Shown: positions 19,759-29,376 of the stretch, one piece after another | How the letters are laid out: the number at the start of each line of letters is the position of its first letter | Numbering within the stretch: the first letter of the stretch is position 1 | DNA from: Acidimicrobiia bacterium | GTDB taxonomy: Bacteria; Actinomycetota; Acidimicrobiia; Acidimicrobiales; Bin134 | NCBI GenBank assembly: GCA_022827405.1 | Contig: JAJDTA010000145.1 | Coordinates: forward strand, 1-48,471 | Direction of reading: 5' to 3' | DNA length: 48,471 bases | Position numbers and translations under genes: made by a program | Notes under the pieces: model-generated | The model's input: only the letters and a program-made list of their open reading frames with translations | Told to the model about the DNA's origin: nothing | Database searches by the model: none

Positions 19759-20106
19759 ATGTGGGAGGTCGAGTACACCGACCAGTTCGAGCATTGGTGG
19801 GGCAAGCTGGCTGTAGGCCAACAGCGCCGGATCTCAGCGGCTGTCGATCTGCTCATACGCGACGGTCCCAGCTTGGGCCGTCCCTTTGTGGACACCGTCG
19901 CCCGCAGTCGGCACTCCAATATGAAGGAACTGCGGGTAAGCACGCTTCGGATTCTCTTCGCCTTCGACCCGTTGCGGAAAGCGATCCTACTGATGGGCGG
20001 GGACAAGTCCGGTCAATGGACCCGGTGGTACCCACGGGCTATCCGTCGAGCTGATGACCTCTACGACCAGCATCTGGTTTCCCTACGAGACGAAGGATTG
20101 ATCTGA
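19759..20106 (+). CDS. RelE/HigB-type toxin (type II TA)
   Basis: WEVEYTDQFEHWWGKLAVGQQRRISAAVDLL...RPFVDTVARSRHSNMKELRV...LRILFAFDPLRKAILLMGGDKSG. Confidence 0.88.
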   Translation: MWEVEYTDQFEHWWGKLAVGQQRRISAAVDLLIRDGPSLGRPFVDTVARSRHSNMKELRVSTLRILFAFDPLRKAILLMGGDKSGQWTRWYPRAIRRADDLYDQHLVSLRDEGLI

Positions 20107-20429
20107 TGGCCAAGAAATTCAAAGACCTCGCGGCGCCCCTCTACGCCGATCCCAAGTCTCGGGAGCAAGTAGAGCGGCACAAGCGGGACATGGAAGCCGA
20201 CATCTTCGCGTGCAAGATGGTAGATCTGCGTCAAGAACTGGGGATCAGCCAGACCGATCTGTCCGAGCGGCTAGGCATATCCCAGGCTGGTGTCTCCAAG
20301 CTAGAACGGTCCACCGACCCCAAGCTCTCCACAATGCGCAAGCTCACCGAAGCCCTCGGAGGAACCCTGCACATCGAGGTGCGCGTCGGAGACCGTTCCA
20401 TCGAACTCGGCACGGAGGCCATTGACTAG
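20106..20429 (+). CDS. XRE-family HTH antitoxin (HigA-like)
   Basis: LRQELGISQTDLSERLGISQAGVSKLER HTH; start overlaps toxin stop (TGATG). Confidence 0.9.
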   Translation: MAKKFKDLAAPLYADPKSREQVERHKRDMEADIFACKMVDLRQELGISQTDLSERLGISQAGVSKLERSTDPKLSTMRKLTEALGGTLHIEVRVGDRSIELGTEAID

Positions 20430-20436
20430 AGAGAGC

Positions 20437-20455
20437 CACTCGGAGCAGCCGAGTG
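20437..20455. terminator. Hairpin CACTCGG-AGCAG-CCGAGTG between convergent genes; possible U-tract-less terminator
   Basis: Perfect 7-bp stem 8 nt after the antitoxin stop; no U-tract on either side in the correct orientation. Confidence 0.4.
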
Positions 20456-20488
20456 AAAATCGCCACAGACGAGTGGTTTGAACGGCTC

Positions 20489-21325
20489 CTAGACTGGGCG
20501 GCGGCCGCCGGGGTAGGGGGTGGTGGCGTCGAGGGTCATGACGGTGAGGTCTAGTTTGTCGAGCAGGGAGAGGCTGGACAGGATTTCGCCGCAGCGGTCG
20601 ATGGGGCAGTCGCACAGGGCCACGGCTGCTTCCACCATGGCTTCCATTGACTCGATCTGGTCGGGGCGCAGGATGTTCCCCACCAGCTCGTCGGCCCCTT
20701 CCGACAACACCGCCGCTTGGGGTTCGATGGTGTTGATGCGGATGTTGCGGGGGTGCAGTTCCACGGCTAGTGCGCTGGTCATGCGGTTCAGGGCCGCTTT
20801 GGTGGTGCCGTAGAACCCGAAAGTGCCCTTCACTCCGTCGGAGGGGAACGGCGGGCCGACAGCCAGGTTGGCGGTGGCGCTGGAGAGGTTGACGATCCAG
20901 CCTTCTCCGGCGGCTTCCATGTCAGGCAAGGCCGCGTCGATGAGGTCGTGAGGGGCCAGCAGGTTGATCTCCAGCATCAGGCGGCGCCTCTTCAGCGGGT
21001 AGCCAACCATGGGCTGGTAAATGGCCGCCGCGGCGTTGTTGACCAGAATGTCGATGGGGCCAAGCGCCTCCCGGGTCTGGGGCACGATGGTCGCTCGGCT
21101 GTCAGCGTCGGCCAAGTCGGCCTGGATGGCGATGTGGGTGCCGGAGTGGGCATTGAGCTCAGCCAAGGTCTCGTTGAGAGAGCCGGGCAGGGTGGGGTGG
21201 GAGTCCAGTGTTCGGGCGGTGATGGCCACGTTGGCCCCTTCAGCAGCCAGCCGTTGGGCGATGCCTTTGCCGATGCCCCGGCTGGCTCCAGTGACGATGG
21301 CATTTTTGCCTTCGAATCGCTTCAT
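20489..21325 (-). CDS. short-chain dehydrogenase/reductase (SDR)
   Basis: GKNAIVTGASRGIGKGIAQRLAAEGANVAIT; FGFYGTTKAALNRMT; start at MKRFEGK. Confidence 0.92.
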   Translation of the reverse strand: MKRFEGKNAIVTGASRGIGKGIAQRLAAEGANVAITARTLDSHPTLPGSLNETLAELNAHSGTHIAIQADLADADSRATIVPQTREALGPIDILVNNAAAAIYQPMVGYPLKRRRLMLEINLLAPHDLIDAALPDMEAAGEGWIVNLSSATANLAVGPPFPSDGVKGTFGFYGTTKAALNRMTSALAVELHPRNIRINTIEPQAAVLSEGADELVGNILRPDQIESMEAMVEAAVALCDCPIDRCGEILSSLSLLDKLDLTVMTLDATTPYPGGRRPV

Positions 21326-21417
21326 GGCCAGCATCCTAAGTTCGCCGGCCTTCACACCTCGCAGTGAGGAGCCTCCAACTGCTCTGTCGCTGACCGCCGG
21401 TACTAGGGTCGCCACTC

Positions 21418-21888
21418 ATGTTGAGTGAAGGAACAAAGGCGCCGGAGTTCACTGCGCCCGACCAGGACGGCAACGATTTGTCTTTGGCTGACCTGCGGGG
21501 CAACTGGGTGGCGTTCTGGTGGTACCCGAAGGCGTCCACCAAGGGTTGAACCATCCAGGGACAGGGATTCCGTGATCGAATCTCCGAGTTTGAGGCCCTC
21601 AATGCCGTCGTGGTGGGGGCGTCGTTCGACTCCGTGGAGGACCAGAAGGGTTTTGTGGATGGCGAGAGCTTTCCCTTTGCCCTGATCTCTGATCCCGACC
21701 GGTCCGTTGGGCGGGCCTATGACGCCGAGCGGGCCGAGGGCGAGCCCTACTACGAGTATGGGCTGCCCCGCCGGATCAGCTACCTGATCTCACCCGACGG
21801 CACCGTGGCCAAGGCCTACGACCTTGAGGGTCAGGACTTGGCTGAGCACGCCGCCGTGATCATCGCCGACATCAAAGCGCTGAGCTAG
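21418..21888 (+). CDS. Candidate selenocysteine-containing peroxiredoxin (BCP/AhpC-TSA type)
   Basis: ATG 21418 in frame with the downstream ORF across TGA 21547-21549: MLSEGTKAPEFTAPDQDGNDLSLADLRGNWVAFWWYPKASTKG-U-TIQGQGFRDRISEFEALNAVVVGASFD...; the U aligns with the peroxidatic Cys of the YPKxxTPGCT motif; no Cys elsewhere in the 156 aa. Confidence 0.9.
21564..21584 (+). promoter_or_regulatory. Candidate bacterial SECIS hairpin (peroxiredoxin gene)
   Basis: GGGAUUC / CGUGAUC loop / GAAUCUC, 7 bp (one G-U); loop starts 21 nt after the TGA. Confidence 0.65.
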
Positions 21889-21903
21889 AAGTCCAGAGCT
21901 AAA

Positions 21904-22845
21904 TCAGAACTCGATTACCCAGCGCCCGCGCGTCCCGCCGGCTTCCAAGCGGGCGTGAGCTTCTGAGGCGTTCTCCATGGGAACCGTGCCGGCCACCCGC
22001 AGGGATACCTGGCCGTCTTCGGCCTGTTGGCGCAGGCGGTCGAGGCGGGCGTAGTCCTTGTCGTATGCGAACACCCAGGTGATGTGGAATTGGATGCCCC
22101 GCTCGCCATTGCCCGGCCACCCCCGCACCGAGGCGAAGCCGCCGCCGTCGCGCACCGCGGCCACCAGCGGCTCCATCTGCACCGACCCGTCGGCCAGGCC
22201 GTCCACGCCGTCGGGGGCGTGCTCTCTGATCCGGTCGGCCACGTCATCTCCCCGGCGCACGATCACGTCGGCCCTGAACGAGGCCACCAGCTCCTCGTCG
22301 GCCTCGGAGGAGTCAGCGATCACCCGCAACCCGTCGGCCTTGGCCAACTCCACCATGTAGCCGCCGTAGCACCCCGCCGCCCCGGTGACGGCCAGCGTCT
22401 GTCCCGGCTGGAGGTTGAGCTGGTCGAGGCTGAGCCGGGCGGTGAGGCCGTTCATGGGCAAGGTGCTGGCCTCGGCGAACGACGAGCCCGCCGGCATCCG
22501 GGCCACTGATTCCGCCGACAGCACCACATATTCCGAGTAGGCCCCGTGCGATCCCATGGGCACCACCATGGCCATCACGTGGTCGCCCACGGCCAGGTCG
22601 GTCTGGGCGCCCTCGCCGACCTGGTCCAGCACGCCGGCCACATCCATACCCGGGATATAAGGCGGCGGGCCGGTCTTGGCCTGCTGCTCGGCTCGAGTGC
22701 CGGCTCGCACGTGGGTGTCGGTGGGGCTGACCGCGGTGGCCCGCACCCGGACCCGCACCTGGCCGGGACCAGCCTCAGGCGTGGGCAACTCCACCACCTC
22801 CAGCGCTTCCGGTCCGCCGTACTCGATTACTCCAACTGCTCGCAT
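21904..22845 (-). CDS. zinc-type alcohol dehydrogenase / quinone oxidoreductase (MDR family)
   Basis: MRAVGVIEYGGPEALEVVELPTPEAGPGQVRVRVRATAVSPTD; LAVTGAAGCYGGYMVELAK. Confidence 0.92.
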   Translation of the reverse strand: MRAVGVIEYGGPEALEVVELPTPEAGPGQVRVRVRATAVSPTDTHVRAGTRAEQQAKTGPPPYIPGMDVAGVLDQVGEGAQTDLAVGDHVMAMVVPMGSHGAYSEYVVLSAESVARMPAGSSFAEASTLPMNGLTARLSLDQLNLQPGQTLAVTGAAGCYGGYMVELAKADGLRVIADSSEADEELVASFRADVIVRRGDDVADRIREHAPDGVDGLADGSVQMEPLVAAVRDGGGFASVRGWPGNGERGIQFHITWVFAYDKDYARLDRLRQQAEDGQVSLRVAGTVPMENASEAHARLEAGGTRGRWVIEF

Positions 22846-22885
22846 GGGCCGAGAGCCTACCCGTGTCCCGGCACGCGGCCTCGGC

Positions 22886-23713
22886 TCAACTCGAGGCGCG
22901 AGAGGCCACCACGTCGGTGAAGTCCACAAACGAGCGCAGGGTGTGGCCCCCGTCAACGGTGATGAACTGGCCGGTGGTGAAGCTCGACTCCGGTCCGGCT
23001 AGGTACCGGATGGCCCCGGCGACGTCGTCGGGTCGGCCGATGCGCTGGAGGGGCTGCTGCTCGAGGTATTGGGCTACCACCGAGTCGTTGTTCACCAAGC
23101 CCTGGGTGGTGTCGGTTGCGGTCAACCCCGGGCGGACCGCGTTGACCCGCACGCCGACGGCCCCCAGCTCATCTGCGGCCACCCTCACCAGGGCGTCAAC
23201 CCCGGCCTTGCCCGCGCAGTAGGGGGCCAAGAAGCGACACGACTGGATGGCCGATGTGGACGACACCGCCACGATGGAGCCGCCCCCGGCGTCGGCCATG
23301 TGGCGCCCGGCGTGTTTGATCATGATGAACGGAACCACCACGTTGAAGCTGACCGTCTCGGCCACTTGCTCCGGCTCGTAGTCGAGGATTGCGGCCATGG
23401 CACCCCCACCGGGCACCGACACCGCCATGTCGAGCCGGCCGGTGGGCTCGGCGGCCAGCGCCACCGCGGCCTGCACCTGATCGCTGTCGGTGGCGTCGCA
23501 GGCGGTCCAGCGGATCGAGCCGCCCGATTCGGCGGCCAGCGGGGCCAACTCGTCGGCCACCTCTTGCAGGTGGCCCTCGCTGCGGCTGGCGATCACCACA
23601 TGGGCCCCGTCGGCCACCAGCAGCCGGGCTGTGGACCGGCCGATGCCACCGGCGCCCCCGGTGACCAGGGCAGCCATCCTGGCCAGCGGCAGGTTCTCAG
23701 ACGGGTTGCTCAT
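22886..23713 (-). CDS. SDR family oxidoreductase
   Basis: ALVTGGAGGIGRSTARLLV; YCAGKAGVDALVR; GQFITVDGGHTL. Confidence 0.93.
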   Translation of the reverse strand: MSNPSENLPLARMAALVTGGAGGIGRSTARLLVADGAHVVIASRSEGHLQEVADELAPLAAESGGSIRWTACDATDSDQVQAAVALAAEPTGRLDMAVSVPGGGAMAAILDYEPEQVAETVSFNVVVPFIMIKHAGRHMADAGGGSIVAVSSTSAIQSCRFLAPYCAGKAGVDALVRVAADELGAVGVRVNAVRPGLTATDTTQGLVNNDSVVAQYLEQQPLQRIGRPDDVAGAIRYLAGPESSFTTGQFITVDGGHTLRSFVDFTDVVASRASS

Positions 23714-24681
23714 AGGTTGGCTACTCCTTCGCGAACGACGGTGCACAGCAGTTCGGCATGGCGATGGGCCAGATCGTCGGGCATGCCGGCGATGCTGGCC
23801 CAGCAGTAGGCCTCCACCATGGGGATGCCCTCGGACAAGCGGCCCAGATGGGCGATGGCATCATCGGGGGTCAGTACCTCCAGCGGGGAGATGACCCCCA
23901 TGGTGCTGCGCCGCTCCCGAAGCTTCTCCACTGTGAGTGGGCTGGGGGTTTTGCCGGTGCCCGACGCCCCCGCGGCCCGGTAAGTGTTGAGCTGCCAGGC
24001 CAGATGGGGGAGGATGCGCTCGTGGGCCTCCTCGGGGTCGTCGGCCACCACCATGCTCACGATTCCGGCCATCTTGGCGGTACCCGGGTCGTGGCCGCCC
24101 TCGGCCAGGCCCTCGGCATAGGGCTCCAGAGACGACTGGTTGATGGACAGCAGACCGCAGCCCAGCCGACCGGCTCGGCGGGCGCCCTGGGGGCCTTGGT
24201 AGCCCAGCCAAATGGGAAAGGGGTTCTGCACGGCCGGCGGGGTGACGACGCCGCCGTCGAGCAGTTCCCGAACCTCCCGCACCCGCTGGTCGGTGATCGT
24301 GTAGCGCCTGGACAGATCAGCCCCGTAGGCCTCAAACTCGTCGTACACGTAGCCCGCGCCCAGCCCTAGGTCGATCCGGCCGTTGCTGATCTGGTCGGCC
24401 ACGGCGGTCTCTTCGGCGATCTGGGGGGCGATGCGCAATGGGGCCAGCAGCACCGCGGTGCCGATCCTGACGCGCTTCGTTCGCGCCGCCACTGCGGCGG
24501 CGAAGGTGAGGGGCTGGGGCAGATAACCGTCCTCGAAGAAGTGGTGCTCGCTGAGCCACACCGAGTCGGCCCCCCACTCCTCGGCTTGGGTGGCCAGCTC
24601 CAGCGACTGTCGATAGAAGTCGGGCCAGGGCCTTTGCCAGTCGGGTGGGTTCCGCAGGTCCAGGTAGATGCCGATGCGCAT
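23710..24681 (-). CDS. LLM-class F420/flavin-dependent oxidoreductase
   Basis: EWGADSVWLSEHHFFEDGYLPQPL; RIGTAVLLAPLRIAPQIAEETAVADQISNGRIDLGLGAGY. Confidence 0.93.
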   Translation of the reverse strand: MRIGIYLDLRNPPDWQRPWPDFYRQSLELATQAEEWGADSVWLSEHHFFEDGYLPQPLTFAAAVAARTKRVRIGTAVLLAPLRIAPQIAEETAVADQISNGRIDLGLGAGYVYDEFEAYGADLSRRYTITDQRVREVRELLDGGVVTPPAVQNPFPIWLGYQGPQGARRAGRLGCGLLSINQSSLEPYAEGLAEGGHDPGTAKMAGIVSMVVADDPEEAHERILPHLAWQLNTYRAAGASGTGKTPSPLTVEKLRERRSTMGVISPLEVLTPDDAIAHLGRLSEGIPMVEAYCWASIAGMPDDLAHRHAELLCTVVREGVANL

Positions 24682-24709
24682 GGCCTGACCCTACTGATAT
24701 TGCGTGCCT

Positions 24710-25543
24710 CTACTCGTCTTGGGTGGCTGGGGGCATCCAGTCGGGCCAGTGCTCGGCCAGGGTGAGCGACCATTCCGGTGGGCGCTTCTCCAGAAAGGCC
24801 ATGACTCCCTCGGTGGCGTCGGGCTGGCCCATGACGTGGAGGTGGATGCGGCGCTCCATCTCGTTGATGATCCCTTGGTCGCCGGGCGAGGTGGTCCACA
24901 GCAGGCGCTTGCTGAGGGCAACCGACACCGGGGCCACGTTGATGGATATGTCGCGGGCGACCTCCATCGCCGCAGGCAGCACCTCATCGGCGGGCAGGGC
25001 AGCGGTGGCCAAGCCCATATCGGCGGCCTCTTGCCCGGTGTACATCTGGCCGGTGAGCAGGATTTCGAGCGCCTTGGCGTGGCCCACGGTACGGGGCAGG
25101 GTCCAATGGGAGCGGAAGTCGGGAAGCACCCCCCGGCGGTTCTGCACGATGCCCCATCGGGCGTCGACGGCGATGTAGCGGATGTCGCACTGGAGGGCCA
25201 TGGTCATGCCCAGGCCCACAGCATGGCCGTTGACGGCGGCGATCACCGGCTTGCGCACATCCCAGGGGTGGAACTCCAGCGCGTCGGAGCGGAAGCCGTC
25301 AGGGTTGGGTGCGCCGAACACGCCCGGCCCGCCGGAGAAGTCGGCCCCGGCGCAAAAGGCGCGGCCGGCGCCGGTGATCACAACCGCCCGTACTTCCTCG
25401 TCGGCGTCGCAGCGGCGCAGGGCGTCAGCCAGCTCAGTGCCCATCAGAGTGCTGAAGGCGTTGAGCTTCTCGGGACGGTTCAGCGTGATCACCGCCACCC
25501 GGTCGTCCACCGAATAGGCGATGTCTTGGTAGTCGTCAGTCAC
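24710..25543 (-). CDS. enoyl-CoA hydratase/isomerase family protein
   Basis: AVITLNRPEKLNAFSTLMGTEL; AVNGHAVGLGMTMALQCDIRY; GTG start overlaps the upstream stop (GTGA). Confidence 0.93.
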   Translation of the reverse strand: MTDDYQDIAYSVDDRVAVITLNRPEKLNAFSTLMGTELADALRRCDADEEVRAVVITGAGRAFCAGADFSGGPGVFGAPNPDGFRSDALEFHPWDVRKPVIAAVNGHAVGLGMTMALQCDIRYIAVDARWGIVQNRRGVLPDFRSHWTLPRTVGHAKALEILLTGQMYTGQEAADMGLATAALPADEVLPAAMEVARDISINVAPVSVALSKRLLWTTSPGDQGIINEMERRIHLHVMGQPDATEGVMAFLEKRPPEWSLTLAEHWPDWMPPATQDE

Positions 25544-27915
25544 TGGTCCTGGTATCTCCTCAAGGCCCGGGGGATGGTGATCACGCCCGCGCCGGCGATC
25601 ACCACCGCGGCGATGGTGGGGATCCACATCCATGCCGGGGGCCCGTCCAGCTCAAAGAACCTCCGCGCCAATGGCCACACCATCACGATCAGATACGACC
25701 CGCCCATGGCCGCGGCCAGGCCGATCTTCCACGGCCGCAGCGGGCGGCTGATCACCACCAAGATCACCAGACCCACTCCCAGCAGGGTGAACGTGGCCAC
25801 GGTGCGGGCCTCGGGCAGGGTGACCTCGTCATGGCGGCGGGCGATCTCGTAGACGAAGAACGACGCCACCGCAGCCAGCACCCCGGCAGGGACGGAGAAC
25901 CGCAGCACCCTGGTCAGAAAGCCAGGACGGATCAGCTCGGTGCTGGGGGCCAGGGCCAGAAACAGGCCCGGCACGCCGATGGAGAATGTGCCCACCAGGG
26001 TGAGGTGGCGGGGGAGGAAGGGGTACTCCACGGTGAAGATGCCCACCAGCACGGTGAGCAGCACGGCGTAGGCCGCCTTGGTCACGAACAGGTTGGCCAC
26101 CCGCTCCACGTTGTTGATCACCTTGCGGCCCTGGGCCAGCACCTCGGGCAGGGTGGCGAACGAGTTGTCGAGCAGCACCAACTGGGCCACCGCCCGAGTG
26201 GAGGCCGAGCCGCTGCCCATGGCGATGCCCATGTCGGCATTCTTCAAAGCCAGCACGTCATTCACGCCGTCGCCGGTCATGGCCACGGTGTGGCCTCTCG
26301 ACTGGAGCGCCCCCACCATGGCCTGCTTCTGCTGGGGGGTGACCCGGCCGAATACCGCGTTCTCAGACAGTGCCCTGGCCATCTCGTCGGTGTCTTCGGG
26401 CAGGTCCCGGGCATCCATGTGGCTTTGGGCGTTGGGGATGCCGGCCCGCTGGGCCACCGCGGCCACCGTGGCGGTGTGGTCGCCGGAGATCACCTTGAGG
26501 TTCACCCCTTGCTCCCGGAAGAAGGCCAGGATCTCGGGGGCATCGGGCCGGATGGTGTCCTCCAGCAGGATCAGCGCGAGCGGGGTCCGATCCTCGGGCA
26601 GCATCTCGTCGGCCAACGGCTCGGGGCTGCGGGCCAAAAGCAGGGTGCGCCGACCGGCTTCCGCGTGCACAGCCACCCGGTCCATCACCAGGGGGAAGTT
26701 GCCGGCAATCACATCGGGGGCGCCGAAGTAGAAGGCGCCGTGGCTGCGGAACTCCATGGCCGACCACTTGCGCGCGCTGGAAAACGGCGTGGCCCCCACC
26801 GGAGTCCAGCCACCGGCATCGCCGCCGTCGGGCGCGGGGTAGGCGTCGCGTACGGCCAGCATGGTGGCGTTGGGGGCCTCATCGGCATGGGCCAAGGCTC
26901 CGAGCGCGGTGGCTACCAGACCGGGTTCGACGTCGGGCAAGGTCTCCACCTCGCCGAAACTGATGTGGCCGGTGGTGATGGTGCCGGTCTTGTCGAGGCA
27001 CAGCACGTCGGTGCGGGCCAGCAACTCCACGGTGGCCAGCTCCTTGGCCAGCGCCCGACGGCGGGCCAAGGCGATGACCCCGGCCACGAACGAGAGGCTG
27101 GTGAGCAGCACCAGACCGTCAGGCACCATGGCCACTGCGGCGGCCACCGTGCCCTGGAGGGCGTTCTGCCAGCGGTCCTCGGTGTCGAGCAGCACCAAGA
27201 TCAGCAACGCCGATGCCGGCGGGATGATGATGATCAGCCAGCGCAGTACGGTGTCGATACCCCGGCGCAGCTCGCTGTTGACCAGGGTGAAGCGCCTGGC
27301 CTCTTCCGACAGAGAGCTGGCGTAGGACTCGGCGCCGATACGGGTGGCCTGGTACCTCCCGCTGCCCGCGGCCACGAAGCTGCCCGACAGCAGCTCGTCG
27401 CCGACCTCCTTCTCAATGGGATCAGCCTCGCCGGTGAGCAGCGACTCGTCGGCCTCCAACCCGGAAGATGTCAGCACCTCCCCATCCACCACCACCTGAT
27501 CGCCGGGGGCCAGCTCCAGCACTTCGTCGGCCACCACCTCGCTGACGCCAACTTCGGACACCTCCCCGTCGCGCACCACCCGGGCCTTGGGCGCGCTGAG
27601 CACCGCCAGCTTGTCCAGCTCGCGCTTGGCCCGGATCTCCTGGGCCACCCCGATGACCGCATTGGACACCACCACTCCAACGAACAGCCCGTCGCGGGGA
27701 AACCCGGCGATCAAGATGGCGGCAAACAGCGCCAGCATGATGCCGTTCACCGGGGAAAACACATTGGCCCGCAAAATCTGGGGCAGCGTGCGCACCGGGG
27801 CATCCGGCACTTGGTTGGTGCGCCCCGCGGCCACTCGCTCAGCCACCTGTTCGCTGGCCAGCCCTCTTGCCGGGTTCACCTCGGCTGTCGGGTGCGGAGC
27901 GGTCTCAGGGGCCAT
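25540..27915 (-). CDS. cation-translocating P-type ATPase, possibly CtpE-like
   Basis: DKTGTITTGH phosphorylation motif; MTGDGVNDVLALKNADMGIAMGSGS; PDGLVLLTS M4 region. Confidence 0.93.
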   Translation of the reverse strand: MAPETAPHPTAEVNPARGLASEQVAERVAAGRTNQVPDAPVRTLPQILRANVFSPVNGIMLALFAAILIAGFPRDGLFVGVVVSNAVIGVAQEIRAKRELDKLAVLSAPKARVVRDGEVSEVGVSEVVADEVLELAPGDQVVVDGEVLTSSGLEADESLLTGEADPIEKEVGDELLSGSFVAAGSGRYQATRIGAESYASSLSEEARRFTLVNSELRRGIDTVLRWLIIIIPPASALLILVLLDTEDRWQNALQGTVAAAVAMVPDGLVLLTSLSFVAGVIALARRRALAKELATVELLARTDVLCLDKTGTITTGHISFGEVETLPDVEPGLVATALGALAHADEAPNATMLAVRDAYPAPDGGDAGGWTPVGATPFSSARKWSAMEFRSHGAFYFGAPDVIAGNFPLVMDRVAVHAEAGRRTLLLARSPEPLADEMLPEDRTPLALILLEDTIRPDAPEILAFFREQGVNLKVISGDHTATVAAVAQRAGIPNAQSHMDARDLPEDTDEMARALSENAVFGRVTPQQKQAMVGALQSRGHTVAMTGDGVNDVLALKNADMGIAMGSGSASTRAVAQLVLLDNSFATLPEVLAQGRKVINNVERVANLFVTKAAYAVLLTVLVGIFTVEYPFLPRHLTLVGTFSIGVPGLFLALAPSTELIRPGFLTRVLRFSVPAGVLAAVASFFVYEIARRHDEVTLPEARTVATFTLLGVGLVILVVISRPLRPWKIGLAAAMGGSYLIVMVWPLARRFFELDGPPAWMWIPTIAAVVIAGAGVITIPRALRRYQDQ

Positions 27916-27987
27916 CAGGCTTTGAAGTTATCGGCTCGGGCTCGAAACAGAAGGATTCGCCATCGGCCAGGCGAGCCACCCAATCGT

Positions 27988-29376
27988 TCACTGCCAGATA
28001 CGCAGGGAGCCCTCAACGGTGGCGGCGGCGATCGACAGCGTGCCGTCGGGGCGGATCAGCACGGCGATGTTGGTGGCCAGCGTTCCTCCCAAGGGGCGAC
28101 TCCACATGTCCACGGCACCGTCGGGGCCGTGGCGGACGCCGGCGATGTTCTGTCGGTCGAGGGTGGGGACGATCACCTCTATGTGGCCGTCCCGGTCGAC
28201 GTCAGCGGCCAAGGCCTGTTCGAGGTTTCGGGATCCGAATTCATGGGACCGATAGCCGGTTCGGGTGGCGACCACCGGCAATTTGCCCCCGACCAGAGAC
28301 AGGAATCGGACCGACCCGTCGTCGTCGGGATAGAGGACTTCGACTATCTCGGTCTCCCCGTTGGGGCCGAGCGGTCCGACGGCCACCAGTTGCCGCCAGC
28401 CCAAGAGGCGGTCTACCGGCTCGCTGGTCGCCACCACACCGCTGCCGGTGCTCGATGCGACCACGATCCAGGCGTCCCGGTCATTGCTGACAACGAGGGC
28501 CACATCGTCTATCCCATCGCCGTTCACATCGGCCAGCAGGGGAGCGATGGACTCGATGACGTCATCCCCCGACCGGTAGATCGTCTGCACCTCGTTCACC
28601 CCCACGGTGACCACCACCGCGGTGTTGGCCTCGAGGTTGTCGCCCAGCGAGGAGTGGGGATACCGGTCGGTCGGCTCGGCCAGTACCAAAACCTGCTCGG
28701 GGCTGATCTGGACGACCCGGGAGTCGGGCAGAACCTCAAGGTCGGGCCGCCACAGCGTGCCGTCGGGCTCAAGGACGGTGAGCCGTTGGAGGTTGTCCAC
28801 ATAGGCGGCGCGGTTACCGGCCAGATACACAGGAACGCTGTTGGGCGACGCATTGGCCGGCGTGGTGGCCAGGCGCACCGAACTGCCCTGGACGGCCAGC
28901 ACCGGCGGCTGGCCGGGCACCAGCCGATCACCGGGAATGTCGATCTCCACCGGCTGGCCTCCGACGGGAACTTGGTAGCCCACCACCGTGCCGTCGGCCA
29001 GGGCCACCGCCCAGACGTCGCCGTCGGGAGCGCTGGCGCCGGTCACCCACGTGGGTTCGCTGTCGAGGCTTATGTCTTTGGTGGTCACCTGCTGGATGAA
29101 TCCGGTGCCCAGCCCCAAGCCGGTGGCCAGCCGGTTGCCATCGGGCTGGTACACGGGATCGGCGTGGGTCACCGGGCCGAGGTTGGCAGTAGGCGTGGCG
29201 GTCGGGATGGGCGTGGAGGAAGGCGGGGGAGCGGCAGTAGCGATGTCGGCCGGGGAGTTGCCCGAGTCGCCGCCGCAGGCCCCAATGAGCGCGGCAACGA
29301 GGGCGACAAGGGCCGCGATCAACACAGCCGAGGGCCGGCGCAACACCGCGGGTGCGCGGGTGGCGCGGCGGCTCAT
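27988..29376 (-). CDS. FG-GAP/VCBS repeat-containing putative lipoprotein
   Basis: ALIGACGGD lipobox-like; DVNGDGIDDVALVVSND and DVDRDGHIEVIVPT repeat-type calcium-loop motifs. Confidence 0.7.
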   Translation of the reverse strand: MSRRATRAPAVLRRPSAVLIAALVALVAALIGACGGDSGNSPADIATAAPPPSSTPIPTATPTANLGPVTHADPVYQPDGNRLATGLGLGTGFIQQVTTKDISLDSEPTWVTGASAPDGDVWAVALADGTVVGYQVPVGGQPVEIDIPGDRLVPGQPPVLAVQGSSVRLATTPANASPNSVPVYLAGNRAAYVDNLQRLTVLEPDGTLWRPDLEVLPDSRVVQISPEQVLVLAEPTDRYPHSSLGDNLEANTAVVVTVGVNEVQTIYRSGDDVIESIAPLLADVNGDGIDDVALVVSNDRDAWIVVASSTGSGVVATSEPVDRLLGWRQLVAVGPLGPNGETEIVEVLYPDDDGSVRFLSLVGGKLPVVATRTGYRSHEFGSRNLEQALAADVDRDGHIEVIVPTLDRQNIAGVRHGPDGAVDMWSRPLGGTLATNIAVLIRPDGTLSIAAATVEGSLRIWQ

